A stretch of 64,000 bases of DNA, taken from positions 24,994,547-25,058,546 of the forward strand of contig CM065712.1 in the NCBI GenBank assembly GCA_017654935.2, given 5' to 3'. Every line of letters starts with the position of its first letter. Positions within the stretch are counted from its first letter, which is position 1. The translations under genes and the position numbers were made by a program. The notes under the pieces were generated by a model. The model searched no databases. It saw only the letters and a program-made list of their open reading frames with translations, and was not told the origin of the DNA. Positions 10,444 through 23,608 of this stretch are shown here, in pieces. The stretch is from Phymorhynchus buccinoides (lineage: Eukaryota; Mollusca; Gastropoda; Neogastropoda; Raphitomidae).

Positions 10444-12447
10444 TTAGAATAAGTGGCCAAAGGAGGCGTTCTTGATTGCCTCCCCGAACCATACCAGGGG
10501 GGACCATTCCTGTGGGCCTCTAGATAGGATGGAGTCTTGGGTAAAAGGAATATTTAGAGATTTTAGTTTGTCTAGAAAGGTTGATAGTTGGTTTCGGATG
10601 TGGTCACAGGGTGTGAAAAGGTAATCAAGGTCTAAGATGTTGTTACAATTGCAGGACAGTTCCTTATATTTGCAGAAGTAAGACCTAGTTCTTAACCGGA
10701 GAATTAAAGATTGTATTTTATGTGGGATTGGCAGGAACAGTCCCTCCTGGACAATTTTGGGGTCCCAGGAGTGGGTTTTGGCGTATGTTTCCAATTCTTT
10801 TGCCCACTCCTGGGTAGTTGCTTTTTTTAACAAAGTTTTTATCTCTCCAACAGAGAGTTTGATAGAGATGATGTTGCCGGAGTGACCTAGGGCGGCCGAC
10901 TTGGCATCTTTGTCAACTAGATCATTACCGGTTAAACCGCAGTGGGACGGGATCCATACTATAAGAACCTGGGTGCCTCTGAGGTGTAGTTGATGTGTGA
11001 GATGTCTGATTTCGTTTTTGATTTCTGCGCGGTTGTGATTGTTGCCTTGTAAAGCTTTGATTGAAGAGAGAGAGTCAGTAAATATGACAATCTGGTATGG
11101 AGATATTGGTAGGTTATTAATGAAAGCCAGTGCTTCTAGGATGGCCCAGAGTTCAGCAGAGAAGATAGAAATGTTGTTGTTAAGTTGGAATGATTTAGAA
11201 ATTTTGAGACTTGGAATATTAAAGGCGCACCCTATTTTGTTGTAACTTATAAGGGAGCCGTCTGTGTATATTGATAGGTAATGTCTGAGATCGTATATTT
11301 TCTGTTTGGCTGCTGCTGTAAGACGATTAGAGTCAAGTTCTTTGTTGTAAAGGTAGTGAAGATTAATATCTATGTCTGGTGGATCCCAGTCCCACTGCGG
11401 GGGTCTGTGCTGAGGAAAAGCTGCGATATTACTAAAGGAGATGTCTGCTTTATTCATAAGATCTTGTGTAAAATCGAAAATATTAACAAATTTTTTATAT
11501 TTTTTTGACGTAGCGAAGTATGGGTCAGAAAATGATGTCATAAATTCGTCTTCTGTAAGGATGTTAGTGGCGTAAAGGCGGGTTAGAAGTGAGGCGCAAT
11601 TTAGTTTAATTAGGTGAGGTAGTGGGATCCAGTCGATGTCCCTATAAATCAGCGATGTTATTGCGAATTTTGGGAGGCCCAGGGCAGTCTTTAGGGCCTT
11701 AATTTCAAAGCGTTGGAGGGTTGTGAGGTTAGCTTGTGACAGGGAGTAAAAGGCTTCCATGCCATATGTTAATCTGCTTCTTACAAGTGTTCTTACTAAA
11801 TATGTTAAGAATTTGGGGTCTTTAGCCCATGGCTGTCTTGCAATGATTTTTTATAAAGTTTAGTGCTTTGTGTGCTTTCTGAGTCAGATAGTTGATGTGG
11901 TTGTTCCAGGATAAATTGTATGTTAGAAGGACCCCAAGAAATTTAACTGATTGTACAGGTAGTTTAGGAGTGTTATCAATTTTAATGGTGAGGTCATTGA
12001 CCTTAGTAGTTGAAAAGATTATAAAATCACATTTCTGGGGGGCTACTGTAAAACCGTTGCTGTGTAAATAGTCAGTTATTTTGTTTGTGTTGGTTTGGTG
12101 GATAAGGAGGTGGGGGTCTAAACTGTGGTATTTTCCGGGGGGGGTGTTGATGGACCAGATTGCGATGTCATCAGCGTACATTGAGATCTTACAGTTGTGC
12201 AGTTTTAGTTTATAAATATCGTGGACCATGATGTTAAATAGGATGGGGGCTATGATGCTGCCCTGGGGCACTCCCATGTCAAGGTGGTGAGACATCGACA
12301 AGGATTGACCCACCCTCACTCTTAAGCTCCGGTTATGTAGAAAAGAAAGTATAAAGTTAAATGTGTTGCCCTCAATACCGAGGCTGCTGAGTTTGTCAAG
12401 GAGTTTCCCATGCCAGACTGAGTCATAGGCCCCTTTTATGTCAAAAA
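10444..12447 (-). pseudogene. Family-1 ORF2, C-terminal part: RT (partial), RNase H, zinc motif
   Basis: RT part 11,822-12,447: motif A remnant, GVPQGS at about 12,255, YADDIAIW at about 12,160-12,185. A one-base insertion in an A run near 11,850 ends this frame; the second open part, 10,444-11,760, carries the end of RT and RNase H, with YTDGS (about 11,265), FSAELWAILEAL, FTDSLSS and WIPSHCGLTGND. The C-terminus keeps a Cys-x-Cys...His...Cys zinc-type motif before the final ...FGHLF. RT and RNase H would copy element RNA and remove it from the hybrid. The N-terminal endonuclease and half of RT are gone, so this copy cannot be autonomous. Confidence 0.88.
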
Positions 12448-15263
<2,816 letters not shown>

Positions 15264-15621
15264 TTTTTATATATATAACCATGCTGACCTTGACGTTAGA
15301 CGTTCAAAACCGACAAAATATTTTGTGGCCATATATTTCACATCGTTGAACTTACAATCTTCAAACTTCATATGCAGGTGCATTACTCTGCAAAGTCTGA
15401 ATATCAAATACTGATGAAGATCAAGGTCAAGGACATGGTCCCTTTTTATATATATAACCATGCTGACCTTGACGTTTGACCTTCAAAACCGAAAAAATAT
15501 TTTGTGGCCATATATTTCACATCGTTGAACTTACAATCTTCAAACTTCATATGCAGGTGCATTACTCTGGCAAGTCTGAATATCGAATACTGATGAAGAT
15601 CAAGGTCAAGGACAAGGTCAA
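15264..15621. repeat. 179-bp tandem duplication with AGGTCA half-sites
   Basis: Two copies of a 179-bp unit (from 15,264 and from 15,443) differ at a handful of bases. Each begins with TTTTTATATATATAACC, contains TGACCTTGACG and ends in GATCAAGGTCAAGGAC. Further short GGTCAAGGA units follow to 15,627. This repeat type is common in mollusc genomes. No coding potential is credible. Confidence 0.92.
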
Positions 15622-15792
15622 GGACGTAGGCCTTGGAGGTGTGTAATTGGTGTTTTAGCTATATCTTTCAATTTTATGCAGTTACATGCTTCAAATGTGG
15701 CAGGTTGGTAGACTGGGTGACCTTGGCTGTTGAACTAGTTTCTTTCAGCAGTGGCAATGGTTCAAATACCTTTTGGCCGTACACCCACATAA
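15622..15792. other. Non-genic flank of the gap
   Basis: No recognisable feature; ends at the assembly gap. Confidence 0.5.
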
Positions 15793-16292
15793 NNNNNNNN
15801 NNNNNNNNNNNNNNNNNNNNNNNNNNNNNNNNNNNNNNNNNNNNNNNNNNNNNNNNNNNNNNNNNNNNNNNNNNNNNNNNNNNNNNNNNNNNNNNNNNNN
15901 NNNNNNNNNNNNNNNNNNNNNNNNNNNNNNNNNNNNNNNNNNNNNNNNNNNNNNNNNNNNNNNNNNNNNNNNNNNNNNNNNNNNNNNNNNNNNNNNNNNN
16001 NNNNNNNNNNNNNNNNNNNNNNNNNNNNNNNNNNNNNNNNNNNNNNNNNNNNNNNNNNNNNNNNNNNNNNNNNNNNNNNNNNNNNNNNNNNNNNNNNNNN
16101 NNNNNNNNNNNNNNNNNNNNNNNNNNNNNNNNNNNNNNNNNNNNNNNNNNNNNNNNNNNNNNNNNNNNNNNNNNNNNNNNNNNNNNNNNNNNNNNNNNNN
16201 NNNNNNNNNNNNNNNNNNNNNNNNNNNNNNNNNNNNNNNNNNNNNNNNNNNNNNNNNNNNNNNNNNNNNNNNNNNNNNNNNNNNNNNNNNNN
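15793..16292. other. Assembly gap, exactly 500 N
   Basis: 500 unknown bases, the same length as the gap at 42,345, so a placeholder rather than a measured distance. The 16,293-16,430 sequence after it is a noisy version of the gag gene, typical of a contig end. Confidence 0.97.
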
Positions 16293-17504
16293 AAAAGAAG
16301 TTTCAAAGAATCCCAATTTACATTGTCTCCCATTTTTTCCCATCCTCCCCACCCGAGGGGGGTCATTTAAAAAATACCCCATACCCGGGGTTGGGAGCAA
16401 AAATCATCCAAGACCTTCTCCCATATATACAAGACGCTAAATCCATCATGCGACTGAAAAACAGAGACGGTTCAGACTCTAAGGCTCTGAAAATCACCTT
16501 TAACAAACCCATACTTCCAAAGCTCACTCAAATCTCCATCACAGAATACGTAGTCCATCCCTTCGTGGCCCCTGTCAGGAGGTGTCGAAGGTGTGCACGG
16601 CTGGGTCACAACATCGACCAGTGCCGTGCCACCAAAAACATCTGCACCAAGTGCGCCGGGCCCGGCCATGCAGCCAAAGACTGCACGGCCCCCATGGCCA
16701 AATGCGTAAACTGCGGGGGCCCACACTCAGCGGCCTACAATGGCTGTCCACAGTATCAAATCAGGCTTAAAGCCAACAAGATAAGAGCAGAGTGTTCATC
16801 ACTTACGCTGAGGCCACACGCAGAGCAAAAATAGTCCTGGAAACGGAAAAACAACAACGCGAACAAAGCCTCCAAGGCCAAACAGCAGGCCACCCTACAA
16901 GCCTCCCACCAAACCGTCTTGATGAACTAATCACACGAAAAAATCAACCTGCACACAGCCAAAATGATGGACAGACTCACCACCCACATGGACAAGCTTT
17001 TCAAAACACACACCAAACAGATAAACAACACCCCACCACCCAAACCCACAGAACCCGCCCAAGCCCAATGCCCCATCATCCCTGATAACAACACCCAACA
17101 ACCCAATGGAAAATCCCCAGCAGAAACATTCATGACGGAAATACTGAAACATTTTGCCACGGTATTCATGTCGACATAGCATGAGACTTAGCATGATGCT
17201 AACTTAGAAGCTCTTCCAAAAGTCCTATTAAATCCTATAGGACATTGGAAGAGCTTCTAAGTTAGCATCATGCTAAGTCTCATGCTATCTCGACAGGACA
17301 ACAAATAAACCCACTCTGCTCTTGGAGGGACTGGTTTCCCTCCTGCCACCCACCTGTGACCCCTCAACAATCTCTATGGGTCCAGGCAGTAGTCTCATGA
17401 GACTGGCCGAGCTAGCCTGTGGACTTCCAGGGGCTAGCAGCCAGGAGGGGAAGGGCAGGATGTCCTCACAGTCCTCCCGGAAATCCCAACTACACAAAAC
17501 ATAA
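16293..17504 (+). pseudogene. Family-1 gag (ORF1), broken
   Basis: RNA-binding nucleocapsid-like protein. From 16,430 sequence is clean: a conserved segment (AKSIMRLKNRDG) leads into three zinc knuckles. These are CX2CX4HX4C (CRRCARLGHNIDQC, about 16,584), a second CX2CX4HX4C (CTKCAGPGHAAKDC, about 16,643) and CX2CX3HX6C (about 16,703). A frame change just after (near 16,790) and a 113-bp hairpin insertion (17,176-17,288) interrupt the C-terminal part, which is Thr/Pro/Asn-rich and ends SRKSQLHKT at 17,504. The 5' half is in the gap, and 16,293-16,430 is noisy. Confidence 0.8.
17176..17288. repeat. Perfect 44-bp inverted repeat (MITE-like hairpin) inserted in gag
   Basis: 17,176-17,219 and 17,245-17,288 are exact reverse complements; the 25-base middle contains a further 7-bp stem (GTCCTAT/ATAGGAC). 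It is flanked by TCGAC at 17,171-17,175 and again at 17,290-17,294, possibly a target duplication. The duplicated gag piece at 18,178-18,255 lacks it and shows the uninterrupted site. Confidence 0.85.
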
Positions 17505-18177
17505 ACAACATTCTAAAAATAGTATCTATATAGTAGTTACCCCCCTTCTTTTGTTAAAAGGCGAAGTCCCAAAATTTAGTGTCTTGCAGTGGAACTGTCG
17601 TTCCATTGCAAGAACCATCGACCATTTACTATACTTTCTTCAGACTAATACCACTAAGTACCACATTTTATGTTTACAGTCATTGAGTTCAAAATTTTCC
17701 GATCTTCCAAAAATTTATGGCTATCAATACCCCCCTAATGTAAGTAACGAAATAGGTAGGGTTTATACTGCAACTTACATTAGCCAACACATTAAATACA
17801 CCCCAGTTCCATCCCCCATAGTCACTGATAACGATACTATTTACTCAAACACCATTCAAGCCAAAATCAATGGCACAACAACAAATTTCTTAAATATTTA
17901 TTTTCCAAAAGGCAATGCCACTTGTGACTGGCTTTCCTCACTTCATAATTCTGCCTCCTGGGTCGTGGTGGGGGACTTCAATGCCCACCACCCTGCCTGG
18001 GAGGCCTTCAACTCCAGACCCGATCCTGGAGGTACCAGACTATTTAACGAGATCAATAATTCCGAATTAGTACTTCTAAACGATGGTTCCTCTACTAGAT
18101 TCCCTGACAGCACTAAACAAAAACCCTCCGCCATTGACCTGTCCCTTGTATCTCCTAACCTACTAGTCAGTCACGAG

Positions 18178-18255
18178 TGACGGAAATACTGAAACATTTT
18201 GCCAGGGCCAGGACAACAAATAAACCCACTCTGCTCTTGGAGGGACTGGTTTCCC
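18178..18255 (+). repeat. 78-bp gag fragment inserted in the endonuclease region
   Basis: Matches gag positions 17,133-17,157 joined to 17,294-17,340, without the hairpin that separates them in gag. It replaces a few bases of the endonuclease sequence between the HE of ...SHE and FSDTLFSDHKP, and introduces a stop. Confidence 0.85.
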
Positions 18256-19695
18256 TTTTCCGATACTTTATTTTCCGATCATAAACCGATTTCCATTGAA
18301 TTTAACGTATCACACGAAGAAACCAAAAATACACAAAAACAACACCATAATTACAACTTTGATAAAGCCAATTGGCATCTTTTTAGATCACTTTTGAATA
18401 AATATACAGTTAATAACATTTCACACAATAACTTAGAGACTTATTATGATAATATTAGAAAAACCATTATACAAGCCAGTGATAGGGCGATTCCTGCTCT
18501 TACCATGTACGATAACAGTAAGCCTAGAGCAAAGCCTTGGTGGAGTGAGAGGGTAAGACAGGCAGTGCAAGAAGAAGGCCTGCAATCGCTTTGACCTGCA
18601 CCCCACTCCCCCCAACCACATATCAAAGCTTGAGGCAGAGACTTATTGTGATGACACAATTAATGAGGCCAAAAGGGAATATTTTAATAACCATGATATA
18701 ACTAATTATAAAGACCTAGCTAAAGCTTGGAAAAAATTAAGAAAAATGAATGCTAAAGACAAGGTATGGGAGCCCAGAGTCCTTAGAAACAATATACTCA
18801 CCACCAATAACTACGATACAGCCAATACCCTGGCAGAAACATTCGCCCAGGCCAGCCAAATTAAATCCCTTCCTACCAAAGAAAAAATTAAACGCCAAAG
18901 CCACCCTCACCATACAAAATCTGACGACAACTCACATTTCATTAATGCCCCTCTGAAAATTACCGAGGTTGCTGCATCCATTAATTTAATAAAAAAAACC
19001 TGGTAAAGCCACAGGAGAAGACCCTATCTCCTACAAACTAATAAAAGAACTCCCCCAATCCTTTCATATTATTCTACACGACTTCTATTCCAAGTGTTGG
19101 GAGGGGGGAACCGTGCCTCAGGCATGGAAGGAGGCACAGGTGGTTGGGATCCTGAAGCCAGGAAAACCGGCAAGGGATCCCAAAAGCTACCGCCCCATCT
19201 CCCTCACCCCTCACTTGGGCAAAATTTACGAGCGTATCGTAAAATATAGACTAGAATATTTCCTAGATAAAAATAACATCATCCCCAACTTTCAGGCAGG
19301 CTTTCGCCGTCACAGAAACTGTATGGAACAAGTCGTTAGACTTGTCTCCCATGTCAGACGCTCATTTGCACGTCGCAGAAAAGTCATGGCCACCTTTTTT
19401 GACATAAAAGGGGCCTATGACTCAGTCTGGCATGGGAAACTCCTTGACAAACTCAGCAGCCTCGGTATTGAGGGCAATACATTTAACTTTATACTTTCCT
19501 TTCTACATAACCGGAGCCTAAGAGTGAGGGTGGGTCAATCCTTGTCGATGTTCCACCACCTTGACATGGGAGTGCCCCAGGGCAGCATCATAGCCCCCAC
19601 CCTATATAACATCATGGTCCACGATATTTATAAATTAAAACTGCACAACTGTAAGATCTCAATGTACGCTGATGACATTGCAATTTGGTCCATCA

Positions 19696-19724
<29 letters not shown>
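19696..19724 (+). repeat. Poly-C tract in RT coding region
   Basis: 29 consecutive C in sense orientation where copy A has a short C run; in frame it adds about seven prolines after the YADD region. Length may be an assembly or slippage artefact. Confidence 0.85.
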
Positions 19725-19726
<2 letters not shown>

Positions 19727-21754
19727 AAATTACCACAGTTTAGACCCCCACCTCCTGATCCACCAAACCAATACAAACAAAATAACTGACTATTTACACA
19801 GTAATGGATTCACAGTAGCCCCCCAGAAATGTGATTTTATAGTCTTTTCAACAACTAAGGTCAATGACCTCACCATTAAAATTGATAACACTCATAAACT
19901 ACCTGTACAATCAGTTAAATTTCTTGGGGGTTTTCTAACATACAATTTATCCTGGAACAACCACATCAACTATTTGACTCAGAAAGCACACAAAGCACTA
20001 AACTTTATAAAAATCATTGCAAGACAACCATGGGCTAAAGACCCCAAATTCTTAACATATTTAGTAAGAACACTTGTAAGAAGCAGATTAACATATGGCA
20101 TGGAAGCCTTTTACTCCCTGTCACAAGCTAACCTCACAACCCTCCAACGCTTTGAAATTAAGGCCCTTTTAAAGACTGCCCTGGGCCTCCCAAAGTTCGC
20201 AATAACATCGCTGATATATAGGGACATCGACTGGATCCCACTACCTCACCTAATTAAACTTAATTGCGCCTCACTTCTAACCCGCCTTTACGCCACTAAC
20301 ATCCTTACAGAAGATGAATGTATGACATCATTTTCGGACCCATACTTCGCTACGTCTAAAAAATATAAAAAAATTGTTAATATTTATGATTTTACACAAG
20401 ATCTTATGAATAAAGCAGACATCTCCTTTAGTAATATCGCAGCTTTTCCTCAGCACAGACCCCCGCAGTGGGACTGGGATCCACCAGACATAGATATTAA
20501 TCTTCACTACCTTTACAACAAAGAACTTGACCCTAATCGCCTTACAGCAGCAGCCAAACAGAAAATATACGATCTCAGACATTACCTATCAATATACACA
20601 GACGGCTCCCTTATAAGTTACAACAAAATAGGGTGCGCCTTTAATATTCCAAGTCTCAAAATTTCTAAATCATTCCAACTTAACAACAACATTTCTATCT
20701 TCTCCGCTGAACTCTGGGCCATCCTAGAAGCACTGGCTTTCATTAATAACTTACCAATATCTCCATACCAGATTGTCATATTTACTGACTCTCTCTCTTC
20801 AATCAAAGCTTTACAAGGCAACAATCACAACCGCGCAGAAATCAAAAACGAAATCAGACATCTCACACACCTACTACACCTCAGAGGCACCCAGGTTCTT
20901 ATAGTATGGATCCCGTCCCACTGCGGTTTAACCGGTAACGATCTAGTTGACAAAGATGCCAAGTCGGCCGCCCTAGGTCACTCCGGCAACATCATCTCTA
21001 TCAAACTCTCTGTTGGAGAGATAAAAAGTTTGTTAAAAAAAGCAACTACCCAGGAGTGGGCAAAAGAATTGGAAACATACGCCAAAACCCACTCCTGGGA
21101 CCCCAAAATTGTCCAGGGGGGACTGTTCCTGCCAATTCCACATAAAATACAATCTTTAATTCTCGGGTTAAGAACTAGGTCTTACTTCTGTAAATATAAG
21201 GAACTGTCCTGCAATTGTAACAACATCTTAGACCTTGAACACCTTTTCACACCCTGTGACTACATCCGAAACCAACTATCAACCTTTCTAGACAAACTAA
21301 AACCTCTAAATATCCCTTTTACCCAAGACTCCATCCTATCTAGAGGCCCACAGGAATGGTCCCCCCTGGTATGGTTCGGGGAGGCAATCAAGAACGCCTC
21401 CTTCGGCCACCTATTCTAATTAAAACACATAAAACAACTTATCAACGCAGCCCTACTCATACTCTTTACACCGGTGAGGGAGGGGTCCCCCCGGACAGCG
21501 GTCCGCGCACCTGACCACACTCCATCTCCTTTATGCCCCCCCCCCCTTCCCCTTTTTTAACATACAGCACGCATTACCACTAGTGCTGGCTCCTTTTGAG
21601 CACTTCTTTTTACTCCCCCCCCCCCCCCCCCCCTTGGGTGCGCGGCCCGACCTCCGGGGGCTTCCATCGTAGCCGTCACGCCACAGCGTCGCGCCATGGC
21701 GCCTGGGGTCCCTCCGCATTCGTGCAGGACCCCGGCACACGGCGCCTTTCCTCT

Positions 21755-21805
21755 GTCTGGGGCGGGGAGGAGGGGTCCCTCTCCCTCCCTCCCCCCGCCC
21801 CAGAC
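21755..21805 (+). other. Conserved 3'-UTR hairpin with pyrimidine loop (copy B)
   Basis: GTCTGGGGCGGGG (21,755-21,767) pairs perfectly with 21,793-21,805. The loop side holds GTCCCTCTCCCTCCCTCC. Related modules with different stem sequence but the same loop core occur at 32,188-32,226 and 38,688-38,737 in other families, which argues for a conserved RNA structure. Confidence 0.65.
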
Positions 21806-22021
21806 AAGAAAGAATCGTTAACCTCTCTCACCACCACTCTATCCCACTCTCACTTGTGCTCGGGCTCCCATGCCAACATATATATATTAAAATATTATAA
21901 CATAACGTTCACCTGTACGATATCGAGGGCGGGGTGGATTTTGTAGCCCTCCCCCCTCGGGACTCTGCAGATGAACACGGAAATCAAAACCAAAATAAAA
22001 TGATAAATTTTGTAAGTCTCT

Positions 22022-22215
22022 GCCTTATAACCAACAGCATACTATAGAGCCAAGCACGGCAAACCTTAAAGCATTTTCATTGGTCCTGGCAAAATCAAAA
22101 GATAGAAACAAGCTACGTGATGAACGCCTCATATCGCGAATATTCGTGTAGTACTTCACTGTCAAAATTTGCAACGCTTTTCATTGGTCCTCTCGCTTAA
22201 CGAAGAGGACCAAAG
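22022..22215 (-). promoter_or_regulatory. Candidate antisense promoter in family-1 3' UTR
   Basis: On the minus strand, two GGACCAATGAAAA boxes (near 22,183 and 22,079) lie about 100 bp apart, followed by TTATAAGG near 22,022. CCAAT boxes upstream of a TATA-like word suggest a promoter reading back into the element. Seen in all three family-1 copies. No transcript evidence here. Confidence 0.3.
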
Positions 22216-22246
22216 CAAACATACACCCCACTACTACTTTTAAGAT

Positions 22247-23608
22247 CCCCCCACTCATAAACAACTTCATATAATATAATGGATCTGGACTAGATCTCAT
22301 CTATTTAAATAATAAATTACACATGGTCAAAATATGTCAGACCAAAATATACATAAAACAAACCAGATTTTAATAGCAACTTTTAATATAACTATGAAAC
22401 TTCAATATTCATAAACTAGTTTTTTACCAAATCTTAACCTATTTTTAACATAATAAACAATTTTAAAGATATAGATTTTAATAAAATAATCTTAAACTAT
22501 GCATAAAACGTCCTAATAGGACAGGTACAATCAATAAACAAAGGGTACACACATAGTAGTGGTGTACAAAGGTTCCTGGGAAAAGAAAATGAAATGACTG
22601 GCTCTTATAACCAACTCGTTATAGACGGACCCAGATTAAAACTGAATCTATATACCTAAAAGATCAATTTGTAGGGGTTAGGTCCCACAACTTAATCAAA
22701 ACAAAAAACAATTTTTTTAACATAACTTTTAACAATTTTACATATTCACATATGTGAAAATAACATTACGCTCTGTCCTATGGACAAGATTAAATAAGTT
22801 AAACACTTAACAAATTTTAACATAGATTAAACACAACTTAGGTATATTTTAAATAAGTTTTTCTATAAAAACAATAAATAACTTTACTTGTAAAAGGTCT
22901 AAACAGTTTGTTTGTAAAAGTTGTGTACATAATAACAATGTACATATCAATTTTAATAACTTTTGGTCAAATAACTTTTGGTCTAAGGAACAAAAGACAA
23001 CAGTCGCCATTGGACCAAATAAACTCACAACTAAAACTTCTAAATAGCTATTAGTTGTATTAAGTCCTAAGGGACAAAAACCTAATAGGATAGTCTTATA
23101 CAAAAGTGATGTACATATAGAAAATGGAAATAAAATAATAAATTTTACTTTTACATAACCTTTTTTATAGGTTTTTTTTTAAACTGTATATCAGCTTGTA
23201 TACAGGCATATGCCTGTCAAGAATTTTAATAATAAAGCTCTTCCCGAGCACAAACACGGATTTTTTTTTATTTTATCAAATAGCTCAGTTGAGCATAAAA
23301 TGCATGAATTTTAACTGTAGCCCTGGGTTTTTTTAATCAGACCTCCTCCAATCTGCCAGATTTAAAAGCAAACAGCTAAATATCTTTTAAAAACAAAATA
23401 TTTTATCACAAACATAAATTTTATATTCTTCAGCTTGCGCTATTAAAATAAAAAACTTTTATAAAACTCTGTTAAAACAAATAACCTATTCTTTCAAACT
23501 TCATCTTATAAACTCAAAATCCACCTTTTCTCTAGGATCTTTATAAATTAAAATGCCCCAAATAGTCTGTTGACTCAGAAGGCGTAAAATCTCTATTTTT
23601 CTCTCTCT
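22247..23608 (+). mobile_element. 5'-truncated non-LTR insertion (3' UTR only) nested in family-1 3' UTR
   Basis: 1,362 bp flanked by GAT (22,244-22,246 and 23,609-23,611); copy A at about 9,594-9,597 and the sense context show the same sequence without it. It is entirely non-coding, AT-rich, contains GTAGCCCTGG near 23,322 and ends in the shared tail: GCCCCAAATAGTC...AGAAGGCGTAAAATC and a CTCTATTTTTCTCTCTCT terminus. It is a 3' UTR remnant related to the insertion at 39,618-40,935. Confidence 0.8.

Larger units (their letters stand above)
8996..12447 (-). mobile_element. Truncated family-1 non-LTR retrotransposon (copy A)
   Basis: Homologous to the copies at 16,293-24,715 and 60,529-64,000. 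It starts, in sense direction, inside the RT domain (motif A FDIKGAYDS at 12,447) and runs through RNase H into the 3' UTR, stopping at 8,996 in a module (AGGGGAAATAT...) that lies well inside the 3' UTR of the other copies. It is therefore truncated at both ends, or was broken after insertion. Unlike the other two copies it lacks a 1.36-kb nested insertion and so shows the empty site at about 9,594-9,597. It interrupts the packaging ATPase gene. Confidence 0.85.
17505..21419 (+). pseudogene. Family-1 ORF2: endonuclease, reverse transcriptase, RNase H
   Basis: APE-type endonuclease (about 17,570-18,290): QWNCRSI with the catalytic Asn, GDFNAHHPAWE (about 17,970), AIDLSLVSPN and SDHKPI (about 18,270). 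At the usual Gln-Glu catalytic site the sequence reads LQS (Ser codon 17,680-17,682). RT (about 18,900-20,100): FFDIKGAYDSVWH (about 19,400), GVPQGSIIAP (about 19,570), YADDIAIW (about 19,665). RNase H: YTDGS (about 20,598), SAELWAILEAL, FTDSLSS, WIPSHCGLTGND. A C-terminal Cys-x-Cys...His...Cys motif is near 21,210-21,260. Breaks: a 78-bp gag-derived insert at 18,178, a deletion near 18,580, a frame change near 18,998. A 29-base C run after YADD adds prolines. The 768-codon part from 19,113 to 21,419 is open. Confidence 0.88.
21420..22246 (+). other. Family-1 3' UTR, proximal part
   Basis: Non-coding. Contains C runs at 21,537 and 21,616, the conserved hairpin (21,755-21,805), a GGGCGGGG...GTAGCCCTCCCCC pairing module at about 21,928-21,957 also present at about 32,293-32,330, and a perfect 10-bp hairpin at 22,184-22,213 (TTGGTCCTCT/AGAGGACCAA). 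Confidence 0.75.

Noticed and set aside
15264..15621. CRISPR-like or LTR interpretation of repeated blocks
   Set aside because: Only two long direct units without regular spacers or terminal TG...CA boundaries; no array or LTR pair is present anywhere in the window.
15633..16834. Long open frames running through the 500-N gap on both strands
   Set aside because: They exist only because N codons contain no stops. Only the part after 16,430 (gag) is supported. The same applies to frames across 42,345-42,844.
22849..23103. 84-codon hydrophobic open frame (mirror at 62,161-62,415)
   Set aside because: Lies antisense in the nested 3'-UTR insertion, AT-driven, no family resemblance; its persistence in both arms only reflects arm identity.
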